Source of the DNA: Paenibacillus curdlanolyticus YK9
Lineage (GTDB): Bacteria > Bacillota > Bacilli > Paenibacillales > Paenibacillaceae
NCBI RefSeq assembly: GCF_000179615.1
Contig: NZ_AEDD01000013.1
Location: 209,122-273,121 of the forward strand
Reading direction: 5' to 3'
Length of the DNA stretch: 64,000 nucleotides
Shown: in pieces, positions 45,456-56,400 of the stretch
How positions within the stretch are numbered: position 1 is the stretch's first letter
Layout: every line of letters begins with the position of its first letter
Program-made: the position numbers and the translations under genes
Notes under the pieces: generated by a model
The model's input: only the letters and a program-made list of their open reading frames with translations
What the model was told of the DNA's origin: nothing
Database searches by the model: none

Positions 45456-46616
45456 TTAGGGTGAAAGCTGTATCTGGCCTTTAACGATGGCATCAGCCAT
45501 ATGGCCAAAATCAAGCGCAACCTTCCCCAGCTCCTCTGCAATTCGCCAAGCGATAACCGTTGCCGGAATGCCAGCCGCAACCAACGCAAGATCGAATTGC
45601 GCAGCCCTCGTTTCAGCCATCACTCGTTCAATGTCGGCAATTCCTCGCACCGGAGCAATGATGCCGGAAACGATGTACCCCAAGCCATGCAGCACATTTG
45701 CCAGCGATGGGCATGTATTGCCGATGAGCAGCAAGCGTTTGCCGCGAAGCAGCGGCTCCAGCAGCCCTGACTGGAAGAGGCTGTAGTTGATCGTCGACGA
45801 TGTCAAGCGGAGCTGGTGGACCGAGATGCCGTGTGCCCGTAAAACGGGGTAAAGGAGCGGTTGAAAATAATTGCGGCGCGAAAGCGGCACGCCGACAATG
45901 TTGGCGCTGCTTACCGCCCTTGCCAGCAGATCGCGCGCGGACAGGTCCGGGGGATTAACGCCTGCGTACGGCAAGAAAGGCGCCTCCTTCAAGATGAAGT
46001 CTGCCGGATAGACAACATCCTGCGCCAACGCCATCAGCTCGCCATCGCCGATCCGAATAACGGAATATGGCTGCGAATCACGGATCGCGGCTTCCAGCTC
46101 ATGGTAAACCGTCTCGGTATCGAGCAGCGGTATCGCTGCAGGGAGCAGCTTCTCTACCCCGGCGGCGATGACGTCGCGCAGCTCGATGTTCGGCAGCAGC
46201 ATATTCGCGGGAATCGCCTTCTCCAACCAATGCTCGCCAGCCTCATACACAGCGTCCGCAATCGGGTCCTCTACGCCGTTCTCGCCGATTATCGGGCGAG
46301 CATCCAGAGGAAAAACAGCTGCCGGGCTCGCGGCATCCGTAGACGACGGCAGCTGCTCTGCCACTGCGATCAGCTGCGGACGAATGGCAGCATGCAAGCC
46401 ATTGGATGTTCGCCGGCGCACCGTGCGGCGGCGCCTTGCAGGCGCAGCGGCGGCTGCCTTCCGTTTCCGTCTGGCGTTATCCTTGGGCACTGCAGCACGC
46501 AGCGGGCGGCGCTGGCTGCGAGGGCTTCTCTCGCTTCGAAGGCTTCGAACGCTTCGAACAATTCGAGGGCTTCCTCCTTGACTTGCAGCGACTGGCTTCA
46601 CTCGTTGCAAAGGCAT
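45456..46616 (-). CDS. GT-D-fold glycosyltransferase with basic head
   Basis: A 386-residue protein. The first 80 residues are Arg/Ala/Ser-rich (RSVRSLRSERSPRSQRRPLR; PARRRRTVRRRTS). The C-terminal 220 residues are a GT-D domain (formerly DUF1792): YSVIRIGDGELMALAQD carries the family's nucleotide-binding IGDGE, then GVPLSRRNYFQPLLYPVL and LLIGNTCPSLANVL. The ATG at 46616 sits 4 bases after the nucleotidyltransferase stop with GGGGTG just upstream; the longer open frame to 46775 lies inside that gene and is discarded. GT-D enzymes add glucose-type sugars to protein glycans in streptococci. Confidence 0.82.
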   Translation of the reverse strand: MPLQRVKPVAASQGGSPRIVRSVRSLRSERSPRSQRRPLRAAVPKDNARRKRKAAAAAPARRRRTVRRRTSNGLHAAIRPQLIAVAEQLPSSTDAASPAAVFPLDARPIIGENGVEDPIADAVYEAGEHWLEKAIPANMLLPNIELRDVIAAGVEKLLPAAIPLLDTETVYHELEAAIRDSQPYSVIRIGDGELMALAQDVVYPADFILKEAPFLPYAGVNPPDLSARDLLARAVSSANIVGVPLSRRNYFQPLLYPVLRAHGISVHQLRLTSSTINYSLFQSGLLEPLLRGKRLLLIGNTCPSLANVLHGLGYIVSGIIAPVRGIADIERVMAETRAAQFDLALVAAGIPATVIAWRIAEELGKVALDFGHMADAIVKGQIQLSP

Positions 46617-46620
46617 CACC

Positions 46621-47388
46621 TCACCCCATTCCTTCTCCTTGCTCTGTGCCACTGCCGCCGCTTGGTTTAGCCAGCATTTGATGCGCCGCCTCATGAAGCG
46701 ACTCGAATGTGCCTGCATCCGCCCACCAGCCTTGCAGCGTTGCATAGGATAGCAAGCCTCGCGTAGCATAAGCATTATTCAAGTCGGTAATTTCAAGCTC
46801 TCCACGCTGAGATGGCGCAAGATCCCCGATCAGCGAGAAAACGGTCGAATCATAAAAATAAATGCCGGTTACGCTAAAATCCGTATCGGGATGCTCCGGC
46901 TTCTCCGTGATGCGCGTAATGATTCGGCCATTCTTTCCTTCGCCGAATGTCGGCACGCCATAACGATGCGGGTCCTCGACCTGCTTCAGCAATACCATTG
47001 CGCCCGCTTCCTGCCGTTCATACTGCTCGGCATAGCCTCGCAGCGAATGCTCAAACAAATTGTCGCCCAGCAGCAGCACAAACTTCTCGCCGTTGCCGAC
47101 GAAGGGCTCCGCCAAATCGAGCGCTTGCGCGATGCCGCCTGCCTCCTCCTGAATGCGATAGGTGAGCGATACGCCCAGCTCCTCACCGCTGCCCAGGTAT
47201 TGGATAAACATGCCTGCGGCCATTCGTCCCGTAATGAGCAAAATGTCTGAAATACCCGCTTCCTGCAATTTAGCTACGGCATAATGGATCATCGGATACC
47301 GGCCAACGGGCAGCATATGCTTATTCAAATATCCGGTCAACGGCTTCAGCCGCGTTCCCGTTCCGCCGGCTAATATGACAGCCTTCAA
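46621..47388 (-). CDS. Sugar-1-phosphate nucleotidyltransferase (RmlA/RfbA-like)
   Basis: A 255-residue nucleotidyltransferase: AVILAGGTGTRLKPLTGYLN (nucleotide loop), NKHMLPVGRYPMIHYA, LLLGDNLFEHS (metal site), ITEKPEHPDTDFSVTGIYFY. This resembles glucose-1-phosphate thymidylyltransferase but is some 35 residues shorter than the usual RmlA at the C-terminus. No rmlB/C/D set is present, so dTDP-rhamnose synthesis cannot be completed from this window. It likely supplies an activated hexose to the cluster's transferases. Confidence 0.86.
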   Translation of the reverse strand: MKAVILAGGTGTRLKPLTGYLNKHMLPVGRYPMIHYAVAKLQEAGISDILLITGRMAAGMFIQYLGSGEELGVSLTYRIQEEAGGIAQALDLAEPFVGNGEKFVLLLGDNLFEHSLRGYAEQYERQEAGAMVLLKQVEDPHRYGVPTFGEGKNGRIITRITEKPEHPDTDFSVTGIYFYDSTVFSLIGDLAPSQRGELEITDLNNAYATRGLLSYATLQGWWADAGTFESLHEAAHQMLAKPSGGSGTEQGEGMG

Positions 47389-47438
47389 GGCAACATCCCT
47401 CCTGTTTTGGTCAAATGAACGGCAATGCTCCTAATGCC

Positions 47439-48197
47439 TCAACCGGATACGAACGTGTTGGGGTCTATGCCCCACTTGTCTATAAATTTCTGGCGATTCG
47501 CCGCCAGCAGCTGCGAAAGCGCATCCTGATCCGTATGTCGAAAGCTCGCGCTGCCTTCGTGATAGACGAGCGCATCCCTGCATAGCAGCAGGCCGTAGCC
47601 ATGCATCCGAATACGCAGGCACAAGTCATCATCTTCGTAGTGGCCCGGCGAAAACCGTTCATCCAGATCGCCGACCCGTTCGTACACCTCGCGCGTAAAC
47701 AGCAGGCATAAGCCGACGAGGCGCATGACACGCTCTCGTTTGAGCCGGCTCGGCTTATTCACTTCTCTTGCGATGTTCACGAACTGCTCCAATGTTTCGA
47801 AAGGATAGTCGACCTGCTGGATGCCGCTTGCATAGTTCGTTACAGGGCCCACCAGTCCGATTCCCGGCTCTTGCACCAGGCCTTCCGAGAGATTCGCAAG
47901 CCAGTTGGGCGTCGCCACGATATCGTTATTCAGCAGCATGAGCCGATCGCCAGCGGCAAGCCGCAGTCCTTTGTTACAGGCGGCAGGGAAGCCCTCATTC
48001 GACCCTAGAGACAGGAAGGTGAGCCGCTCATTGATGCACCACTGCGCCGTGCCGTCCTGCGATCCGTTATCGACAATAATAAGTTCGTAAGGCGTCTCTG
48101 CCGCATTCGTATGCTCGCGAATGGACTGCACGAGGCGCTGCAGCAGTCCCAATCCGTTGTAGGTCGGAACAATTATGCTAGTCATCGGCTTCGTCAT
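47439..48197 (-). CDS. GT2-family glycosyltransferase (rhamnosyltransferase-like)
   Basis: A 252-residue inverting GT-A enzyme: TSIIVPTYNGLGLLQRLVQS, LIIVDNGSQDGT, SNEGFPAACNKGL, LMLLNNDIVATPNWL (DXD equivalent), and LDERFSPGHYEDDDLCLRIR. It is close in sequence to the GT domain of the 44034 gene but lacks the head and tail modules. Its start overlaps the previous gene by 4 bases. No membrane segments. Confidence 0.9.
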   Translation of the reverse strand: MTKPMTSIIVPTYNGLGLLQRLVQSIREHTNAAETPYELIIVDNGSQDGTAQWCINERLTFLSLGSNEGFPAACNKGLRLAAGDRLMLLNNDIVATPNWLANLSEGLVQEPGIGLVGPVTNYASGIQQVDYPFETLEQFVNIAREVNKPSRLKRERVMRLVGLCLLFTREVYERVGDLDERFSPGHYEDDDLCLRIRMHGYGLLLCRDALVYHEGSASFRHTDQDALSQLLAANRQKFIDKWGIDPNTFVSG

Positions 48198-49027
48198 CGG
48201 CTCGGCTTCCTTGACCCGTCGCTCCGCTGCCGCATCGTATCGAGATGCGCCAGCCTACGCCCGTCCTTCTCCATGACATGCTTAAGCGCTTCGACATGAT
48301 CGCCGACGATTAAGCGGGACATCTCGTTATGAAGCCCCACATTGTTATCGCGATGCCTGTTCGGCCCAAACACATTCACTGATGCAGCCGTTTGGACGCG
48401 CAGCCCTTCACGCAGTGCCGCAGCCTGCGCCTTCGGAGGGACTGCGAGCAGCGAGCTGCCAATCATGTTAACCGCACGGCGGGATAGCGCGTGAGGAACG
48501 GAAGTCATCGAGTTCGCGAGCAGATCCGGCCGGCCCAGCGACAGGTTCAAAAAAGCTTTGAGCCTCGTCACGTCGTCCCAATCGCGGAATAACGGCAAGT
48601 AAGGCGTAATGTTGTTAAGCGCGACGTCCGCCCCTCGCGCCACGGCTGCGATGAAGGCACGCAGCTGTTCTGCGCCAATGCGAAAGTCGCCGTCAACAAA
48701 CAGAACGATATCCGCCTTTGTCAGCCTCGCTCCTATCGCCCGGCCAACATCGTGCCCAAGCTTCTCTGCATAGTGTACGATCGTTGCGTCGGGGAACGAT
48801 CTCGCAATGCTGAAGCTATTGTCGGAGCAGCCGTTCAGCACAACCACCGTTTCGGCGAGTTGCAGCTTGGCAAGCTCGCTGAGCACGAGCGGAAGCGTAT
48901 CCTGCTCATTGTGGGCCATGACAACGGCCGCTGCACTTCCTTGAAACGCTGTCGATGCGCTAGGGTCCGAATATTTGATCCTTTTGATTCGTCGACTGCC
49001 ATTCATCCGCTTACGCTCACTTCGCAT
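48194..49027 (-). CDS. GT2-family glycosyltransferase
   Basis: A 277-residue GT-A enzyme with short basic head ([18 protein letters not shown]), then [43 protein letters not shown] and [11 protein letters not shown] (DXD). A late [12 protein letters not shown] matches the upstream gene's [12 protein letters not shown]; the two are tandem paralogues. AGGAGG 7 nt before the ATG; 11-base overlap with the upstream gene. Confidence 0.88.
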   Translation of the reverse strand: MRSERKRMNGSRRIKRIKYSDPSASTAFQGSAAAVVMAHNEQDTLPLVLSELAKLQLAETVVVLNGCSDNSFSIARSFPDATIVHYAEKLGHDVGRAIGARLTKADIVLFVDGDFRIGAEQLRAFIAAVARGADVALNNITPYLPLFRDWDDVTRLKAFLNLSLGRPDLLANSMTSVPHALSRRAVNMIGSSLLAVPPKAQAAALREGLRVQTAASVNVFGPNRHRDNNVGLHNEMSRLIVGDHVEALKHVMEKDGRRLAHLDTMRQRSDGSRKPSR

Positions 49028-49949
49028 ATTGCCGCCTCCTGTAAGGATCGCGGAAGCCGCCTCGCTCGCCGCTCCGCTCAGTCAACCAATCGATCGCCTC
49101 CAAGTGGTCGCCGACAATGACAGTTTCAAGCGGCTGGATCCGCTCTCGCTCCCGCCTAGGGCGATTCAGCTTGCCAACGTTAATTCGCTTAACTGCCGCC
49201 ACGCGCAGCCCCGCCTTGATCGCTCTGGCATGCGCAAGCGGCGGCACTGCCAACGCCTCCGTGCCAATAGCCGACAAGGCAGCACGGTTCATCGCATGGG
49301 GGATTGCGGTCAAGGAGGTGCCATTCAAATCCGGCCGCTCGAGCAGCGCATTCAACGCATGCTTGGCAAGCACGACGCTATGAACGACGGTTTTGGCCGT
49401 AGGGCCTGAATAATCATTTAACGCCACGTCGATGCCTTCGGATGCCACTGCCTTAACGAACGGCCGCAGCTGTGCCGATGGAATGACCATGTCGCCATCA
49501 ATAAACAGCAGTACCTCGCCCTGCGCAGCGGCCGCGCCTACTGCTCGGCCAACATCATGCCCTAGCGGCTGGGCGTATTCAATAACCCGCGCGCCCGCGC
49601 GCCTCGCCAAGCCAGCTGAGCCGTCGGTGGAGCCATTGGCGACAACAATAACTTCTGCTGCCGGATGCACCGCGAATGCTTCGCGAACGACGCGGCGAAT
49701 CGTTTGGCGCTCGTTCATGACGGGGATCACGACGGACACAAGCGGTACTGCTTGCGAACGCGCAGCTGCTTGTTCGGCTGGACCAGCGTAGGCTTCAGAT
49801 GTCCGCCGACGCATGCGCCTAGCGCGCTGCTGCACCGTGCCTTTCTTGCGTGCGGAAGCTCGCGGGCGCAATTTAGCGGACGCTGCTTGCGAGCGTTTGC
49901 TGCTAGCAGGCTTGCGAGATCGGCTGCCGCTTACCGCGATACGCTCCAT
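49017..49949 (-). CDS. GT2-family glycosyltransferase with basic head
   Basis: A 310-residue protein and first gene of the long operon. The first 60 residues are Arg/Lys/Ser/Ala-rich ([34 protein letters not shown]). The rest is a GT2 fold: [57 protein letters not shown] (DXD). A GAGGAGG lies before the ATG. The upstream gap contains a sporulation-type -10 (50014-50022), consistent with mother-cell expression. Confidence 0.88.
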   Translation of the reverse strand: MERIAVSGSRSRKPASSKRSQAASAKLRPRASARKKGTVQQRARRMRRRTSEAYAGPAEQAAARSQAVPLVSVVIPVMNERQTIRRVVREAFAVHPAAEVIVVANGSTDGSAGLARRAGARVIEYAQPLGHDVGRAVGAAAAQGEVLLFIDGDMVIPSAQLRPFVKAVASEGIDVALNDYSGPTAKTVVHSVVLAKHALNALLERPDLNGTSLTAIPHAMNRAALSAIGTEALAVPPLAHARAIKAGLRVAAVKRINVGKLNRPRRERERIQPLETVIVGDHLEAIDWLTERSGERGGFRDPYRRRQYAK

Positions 49950-50013
49950 TCGATCACCTCCTCATGAACAGAATCGCTAACGAGCGAAGTAGCTTATCTG
50001 CTACCTTTACAAG

Positions 50014-50022
50014 CTATTGTAT
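50014..50022 (-). promoter_or_regulatory. Sigma-E/sigma-K-like -10 element before the glycosylation operon
   Basis: On the minus strand CATACAATA, which fits both CATACANT (sigma-E) and CATANNNTA (sigma-K), 65 bases before the 49949 start. No convincing -35 is visible at 16-17 bp, so this is a weak call. Confidence 0.3.
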
Positions 50023-50127
50023 GTAGGGAGATTTGCTTCGCAACGGCGTATGTACGACAAGGCATTCGCGGGTGCGCAGATGCAGCGGCGACGATCGGCA
50101 CAGTTGTCCCGCAGCGCCTGCCTAATT

Positions 50128-50362
50128 GGCGCGATCGCGCGGCCCGGAGGCCGATAGGGCAGGTTTTTATGCCCTATTGGCGCTTTCGCGCGGCCCGGAG
50201 GCCGATAGGGCAGGTTTTTATGCCCTATTGGCGCTTTCGCGCGGCCCGGAGGCCGATAGGGCAGATTTTCATGCCCTATTGGCGCTTTCGCGCGGCCCAG
50301 GGGCCGATAGGGCAGGTTTTTATGCCCTATTCGCGCGATCGCGCGGCCCGGGGGCCGATAGG
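50128..50362. repeat. Tandem 51-bp GC-rich hairpin repeats
   Basis: Four full 51-bp units starting at 50128, 50179, 50230 and 50281 and a partial fifth at 50332. Each holds CGCGCGGCCC(G/A)GGGGCC-like sequence and the inverted repeat ATAGGGCA ... TGCCCTAT around a T-rich loop. Copies differ at only a few bases (TTTCGCG versus ATCGCG; GGTTTTTA versus GATTTTCA). It lies in the gap between the repeat-protein terminator and the glycosylation operon. A related copy lies at 63938-64000, so this is a dispersed family. The frame through it (17-residue repeats) looks accidental. Confidence 0.85.
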
Positions 50363-50369
50363 AACCAAA

Positions 50370-50403
50370 ATAAATCCCACGCTCTAATAAACGTGGGATT
50401 TAT
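50370..50403 (-). terminator. Terminator of the decapeptide-repeat gene
   Basis: Perfect 12-bp stem ATAAATCCCACG / CGTGGGATTTAT with 10-nt loop, followed on the minus strand by TTTTGG, 86 bases past the gene's stop. Confidence 0.75.
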
Positions 50404-50488
50404 CCATAATCCAGGGCTGCCGATAGCTTCCGATTGCCCCTCTTATATGCAGCTTGCTTGTTGCTGCTCTAGCGAAACTTCCTGATCC

Positions 50489-53400
50489 TTACCCCATTCC
50501 GATCGCGATCCAGTTAATCGTGCCGGAAAGCTCGCTGCTGAACCGGATGCGCGTCACGTTAATGACCGCGAACTGCTCAGTTTTACTTTTAATTGATGCG
50601 ATACAAGCGCCATGATCCGTAGTGGTGACGAACGTATAGAATACATTGGCGAACGGTTCATCGAAGGGAATGATGACTTCGCATGTTTCTTCTTGGCCCG
50701 CGAATGTAAATGAGCTCAGTCCGAACTGCTGCAGAGGCGTCGGGCAGCTCGATGGCGTAATAATCGGATTGCAAGCTAGCTTGTCGATAGTAATGGACTT
50801 CGCAGCCAACTCGCGATTGCCCACCGCGCCTTCCGCCAGCTGCCGCGCTTCCACGGAGCCATCGGCGATTAAGTTTCCGGTGATCGGGCCAACACTTTGC
50901 CCTTCCGCTGCGGGCTTTTGCAGCAGCTCCAGCACATCCGGTCCCAGCTTGCTGGCAACAATACTGCCATCCTCAATGGCTCTGCTCGTTACGACCCCTT
51001 CTTGCAAATGCCTTGGTTCAATGCTGGCAGTCGCAAGATGAGCAGAACGGATCGCGGCATTCGCCACATGATCGCTTTTAACCGCTCCAGCAGCAAAATG
51101 CTCCGACTCAATGCTCGCATATGCGATGTGTGAAGCCCGAATCGATACATCCGCCAGCTGATCGCTTCCGACTGCGCCCGGGGCCAGTTTTTCCGATGTG
51201 ACGGCGCCGATGGCCAGCTTGCTTTCCGTAATAGAAGCGGATGCCAATTTCGGACTCGTTACGCTAAAATCAGCTAATTGCTCAGCTCCAACTGCGCCTG
51301 GCGCCAGCTTCGCGGCACTGATAACGCCGTTCATGAGCTTATTGGACGTAATCGCCCCATCGGCCACCTTCGATGTCGTTACCGCGTCATCACCCAGCTT
51401 CGACTCGCTTACACTGCCATCCTGTAATTGGGCATTGCCAACCGCTTGCGCCGCGAGCTGCTGCTGCGAAACCGCGCCTTCCGCCAGCTTCTCGCCCGTC
51501 ACTGCGCCATCTGCCAGCTGCGGCGAGTCGATCGCTCCCGATGCAATCAGGCTCGTTGTGATGGCACCTTTCGTGATTTTGCCAGAAGTAATCGATCCTT
51601 CTTCCAAATGATCGCTTCCGACTGCGCCATCCGCCAATTTATCGGACGTTACAGCGCCGATTGCCAGCTTACTTCCCGTCACGGAAGCAATAGCCAGCTC
51701 GCCGGTTCCGATCGATCCGGGGACGAGATGCACGCCAGACACCGCGCCACGCGCTAATTTAACGCTCGTTACGCTGAAATCCGCCAGTTGGTCGCTTCCG
51801 ACCGCGCCGCTTGCCAGCTTATCAGCGGTGATTGCTCCGTCTGCCACTTTCGATGCGGTGATCGCCTGATCGCCAAGCTTCTGCTCGCTTACACTGCCGT
51901 CCGCCAGTTGGTCGCCGCCGACCGCACCCAGCTCCAGCTTATCGCTGCTTACTGCGCCGCTTGCCAGCTTATCAGCGGTGATTGCTCCGTCTGCTACCTT
52001 CGAGGCGGTGACTGCCTGATCGATCAGCTTCTGCTCGCTTACACTACCGTCCGCCAGTTGGTCGCTTCCGACCGCGCCGCTTGCCAGCTTATCAGCGGTG
52101 ATTGCTCCGTCTGCCACTTTCGATGCGGTGATCGCCTGATCGCCAAGCTTCTGCTCGCTTACACTGCCGTCCGCCAGTTGGTCGCTTCCGACCGCGCCGT
52201 TCGCCAGCTTATCAGCGGTGATTGCTTCGTTCGCCACTTTCGATGCCGTGACCGCCTGATCGCCAAGCTTCTGTTCGCTCACGCTGCCATCCGCCAGCTG
52301 TTCGCCGCCAACCGCACCCAGCTCCAGCTTATCGCTGCTTACTGCGCCGCTTGCCAGCTTATCAGTCGTGATTGCCCCTTCCGCTACCTTCGAGGTTGTG
52401 ACGGCTTCGTCAATCAGCTTCCACTCGCTTACGATGCAGTCCGCTAGCTGATCGCTGCCGACTGCGCCAAACGCCAGCTTATCGCTGCTTACTGCGCCGT
52501 TTGCTAGCTTATCGGCCGTGATCGCGCCTTCTGCGATTTTCGAAGACGTAACCGCTTCGTCGATCAACTTCCACTCGTTTACAATGCAATCCGCGAGTTG
52601 ATCGCTGCCGACTGCGCCGAACGCCAGCTTTTCGGACGTAATGGCTCTATCTGCTAACTTCGAGGCCGTAACCGCTCCATCGCTCAGCTTCGATTCGCCC
52701 ACGCTGCCATCCGCCAACTGGTCGCTTCCAACTGCTCCCTTTGCCAGTTTCTCAGCGGTGATCGCTCCGCTGGCTACCTTCGAAGCTGTGACTGCCTCGT
52801 CGTCCAGCTTCGATTCGCTTACGCTGCCATCCGCCAGCTTATCGCCGCTGAACGTGCCGTTTGCCAATTTTTCAGCGGTAATTGCGCCATCCGCTACCTT
52901 CGACGCGGTGACCGCTTGGTCGCCCAGCTTCGACTCGCTTACGCTTCCGACCGCCAACTGGTCGCTTCCAACCGCGCCCAACGCTAATTTGTCGCTGATT
53001 ACGGCGCCATTCGCCAGCTTATCGCTCGTTATCGCCCCATCGGCTACTTTCGACGATACGACAGCTTCATCGCCAAGCTTCCACTCGCTTACGACGCCGT
53101 CCGCCAACTGATCGCTGCCAACCGCACCAAGCGCTAATTTGTCGCTGATTACTGCGCCGTCCGCCAGCTTGCCGCTCGTTATCGCCCCATCGGCCACTTT
53201 CGACGATACGACCGCCCCATCGCTGAGCTTCCATTCGCTCACAGCGCGATCCGCCAGTTCGTCGCTGCCGACTGCACCAAACGCAAGCTTAGCGGACGTA
53301 ATGGCTCCGTCTGCTATCTTCGAGGCCGTGACCGCTTCATCTTCCAGCTTCCGCTCGCTTATGCTGCCGTCCGCCAACTGGTCGCCGCCAACCGCACCAA

Positions 53401-56400
53401 ACGCTAATTTGTCGCTGTTTACTGCGCCGTTCGCCAACTTATCAGCCGTGATGGCGCCTTCTGCTACCTTCGACGTGATAACGGCTTCGTCGAGCAGCTT
53501 CCACTCGCTTACCGTGCAGTCCGCCAGTTGATCGCTGCCGACTGCGCCGAACGCCAGCTTATCGGACGTAACGGCTCCGTCCGCTATCTTCGAAGCCGTA
53601 ACCGCCTCATCGCCAAGCTTCTGCTCGATTACACTGCCGTCCGCCAGCTGCTCGCTTCCGACTGCGCCAAACGCTAATTTGTCGCTGCTTACGGCGCCGT
53701 TCGCCAGCTTGCCGCTCGTTATCGCTCCATCGGCTACCTTCGACGTGATGACCGCTTCATCGAGCAGCTTCCACTCGTTCACGATGCCATCCGCGAGCTG
53801 ATCGGTGCCGACTGCGCCCAGCATCAGCTTGGCGCCGCTTACTGCCCCATCCGCGAGCTTATTGCCCGTAATGGCGCCATCCGCTACTTTCGACGAAACC
53901 ACTGCCCCATCGCTCAGCTTCTGCTCGCTTACGCTGCCATCCGCCAGCTTATCACTGCCGACCGCGCCCCGCGCAAGCTTCGCGCTGCTTACGGCTCCAT
54001 TCGCGAGTTTATCGCCCGTGACAGCACCATCCGCTACTTTCGATGACACAACCGCTTGATCGCTCAGCTTCCACTCGCTTACGCTGCCATCCGCCAGCTG
54101 ATTGCCGCCGACTGCGCCTTCCTCCAGCTTCGCGCGGCCAACCGCGCCATTCGCCAGCTTATCGCCCGTAATGGCGCCATCCGCTACTTTCGACGACACG
54201 ACCGCCTCATCGCCAAGCTTGCGCTCGCTCACGCTGCCATCCGCCAACTGTGCGCTGCCGACAGCGCCATCCTCCATCTGTTCGCGGCCGACCGCGTGAT
54301 CCGCCAACTTATCCGAGGTAATGGCGCCTCTTGCTACCTTCGAGGTAATAACGGCCTCATCGCTCAGCTTCCACTCGTTTACGCTGCTGTCCGCCAGCTG
54401 ATCGCTGCCGACCGCGCCCCGTTCCAGCTTCGCGCTGCCGACCGCTCCGTTGGCCAGTTTATCGCTCGTAATCGCCCCGTCAGCCACCTTCGACGAAACG
54501 ATCGATTCATCGCTCAGCTTCCACTCGCTAACGCTACCGTCAGCCAACTGATCATTACCGACCGCGCCCCGCGCAAGCTTCGCGCTTCCGACTGCGCCGT
54601 TCGCCAGCTTCTCGCCCGTAATAGCCCCGTCCGCTACTTTGGACGAAACGACCGCCTCATCGCTCAGCTTCCATTCGCTCACGCTGGCATCCGCTAGCTG
54701 ATAGCTGCCGACCGCGCCTTCCGCCAATTTATCCATTGTTACTGAGCCTGTCGCAAGCTTCCCTTCCGTAATCGATGCCGTAGCTAACTCGCCTGTTCCG
54801 ACCGATCCTACGGCGAGATGGACGCCCAATACCGAGCCTGGCGCCAGCTTTGCACTCGTTACGCTAAATTCCGCCAGTTGATCGCTGCCGACCGCGCCTT
54901 GCTCCAGCTTATCGCTGCTTACTGCGCCATCCGCCAGCTTATCAGCCGTTACGGCGCCTTCCGCAATCTTCGCGGCGGTGACCGCTTCATCATTTAACTT
55001 CGACTCGGTGACGCTGCCTTCTTGCAGCTGCTCGCTCCCTACCGCGTGCACGGATAGCTGCAGCTGCGAAACCGCACCCGGCGCCAGCTTACCGCTTGTA
55101 ACGGCTTCATCTGCCAATTGCGTTGTATGAACCGCGGATGGCGCAATCAAACTTGTCACAATGGCGCCTTCCGCAATATTGCCCGATACGACGGCCTCAT
55201 TGCCCAGTTGAAGCGAACCGATGCTGCCCGGCTGAAGATGATTCGAGCCTACGCTTCCCGCTGCCAGATGCTCGCCTGTTACCGTGCCGTTCTTGAGCTT
55301 ATTGCCGCTGAGGCTGCCCTCCGGCGCTTTATCGAACGCTAGCGCTTCGCCCGATAGATGGGACAGCGTAATGGAGCCTTTGCGAATGTGATAGCCTTGA
55401 ATCGACTCCGCCTTCAAATGCTTGCCGCTAATCGACTCCAACGTCAGATGGTCGCCGTTTACTGCGCCTTGCGCGATTTTGTCTCCCGTCACCGCATGCG
55501 GTTGAATCGACGCCGTCTGTACCGATTTTGCGGACAAATGCTCTGCTTTGATGCTATTGGCGGACAAGTGACTTGCCTGCACAGATCCCTCTGCCAAATG
55601 AACGGCACGCACTGCCCCATTCGTCAAATGGTTCGATGCGACAACTCCGTCCTGCAACTGCGTCGAGCCGACCGCATCCTGCTTCAGATGCTTGTTGTCG
55701 ATGCTTTCCGGCGCCAAATGCTCGCCCTCAACCGAACCGCCAAGCAAGTGAATCGAGCCAACGCTCTCTGGCGCCAGGTGGAAGCCCAATACCGCGTGTT
55801 CTTCAAGCTGCCTGCTGCCAACCGATTCAGGGGACAAATGCTGCCCTTTCACCGCGCCATCCGCGAGCTCGCGGCTCGTGACGGCTCCCTCCTGCAGCTT
55901 CTCGGAAGTGATCGCGCCTGTCGCTAACTGCTCCGTTTGCACCGCGCCCGTCGCCAGCTGCTCCGTTCCAACCGCTTCTGCCGCAAGATGCGAACCCTTC
56001 ACAGCGCCGCTTGCCAGCTGCTCCGAGCCGACGCTTTGAACAGCCATTTTCTCGCCTGTCACGCTGCCTGAAGCCAGCTTGCTCGTCGTAATCGCATAAT
56101 CGGTTACCTTATCCGTCGTAACCGACTCCGGAGACAGCTTGAGCGAATTGACCGCGTAATCGGCCAAATGATGCGAAAATACGGTGCCATGGCCCAAATG
56201 GCGCTCCGTTACCGACTGCAAAGCCAGCTTGGCGGACGTCACCGCGCCATCCTTAATCACATCCGACCCGACCGACAGGCTGCTCAGATGCTCCGCTTCG
56301 ATCGCGCCCGTACGAATATGCTTGGCATCGATCGCCTCTTCCAGCACGGCTTCGCCGGTAACGGCTCCTTCCGTCAGATGATAGGACCGAACCGATGCCT

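Noticed and set aside
46617..46775. N-terminal extension of the GT-D gene
   Set aside because: It lies inside the nucleotidyltransferase gene in another frame; a start with a ribosome site exists at 46616.
50128..50485. Plus-strand frame with 17-residue repeats (RGPEADRAGFYALLALS)
   Set aside because: The period is the 51-bp hairpin unit, a multiple of three by chance. There is no ribosome site and the frame runs through the terminator of the repeat gene.
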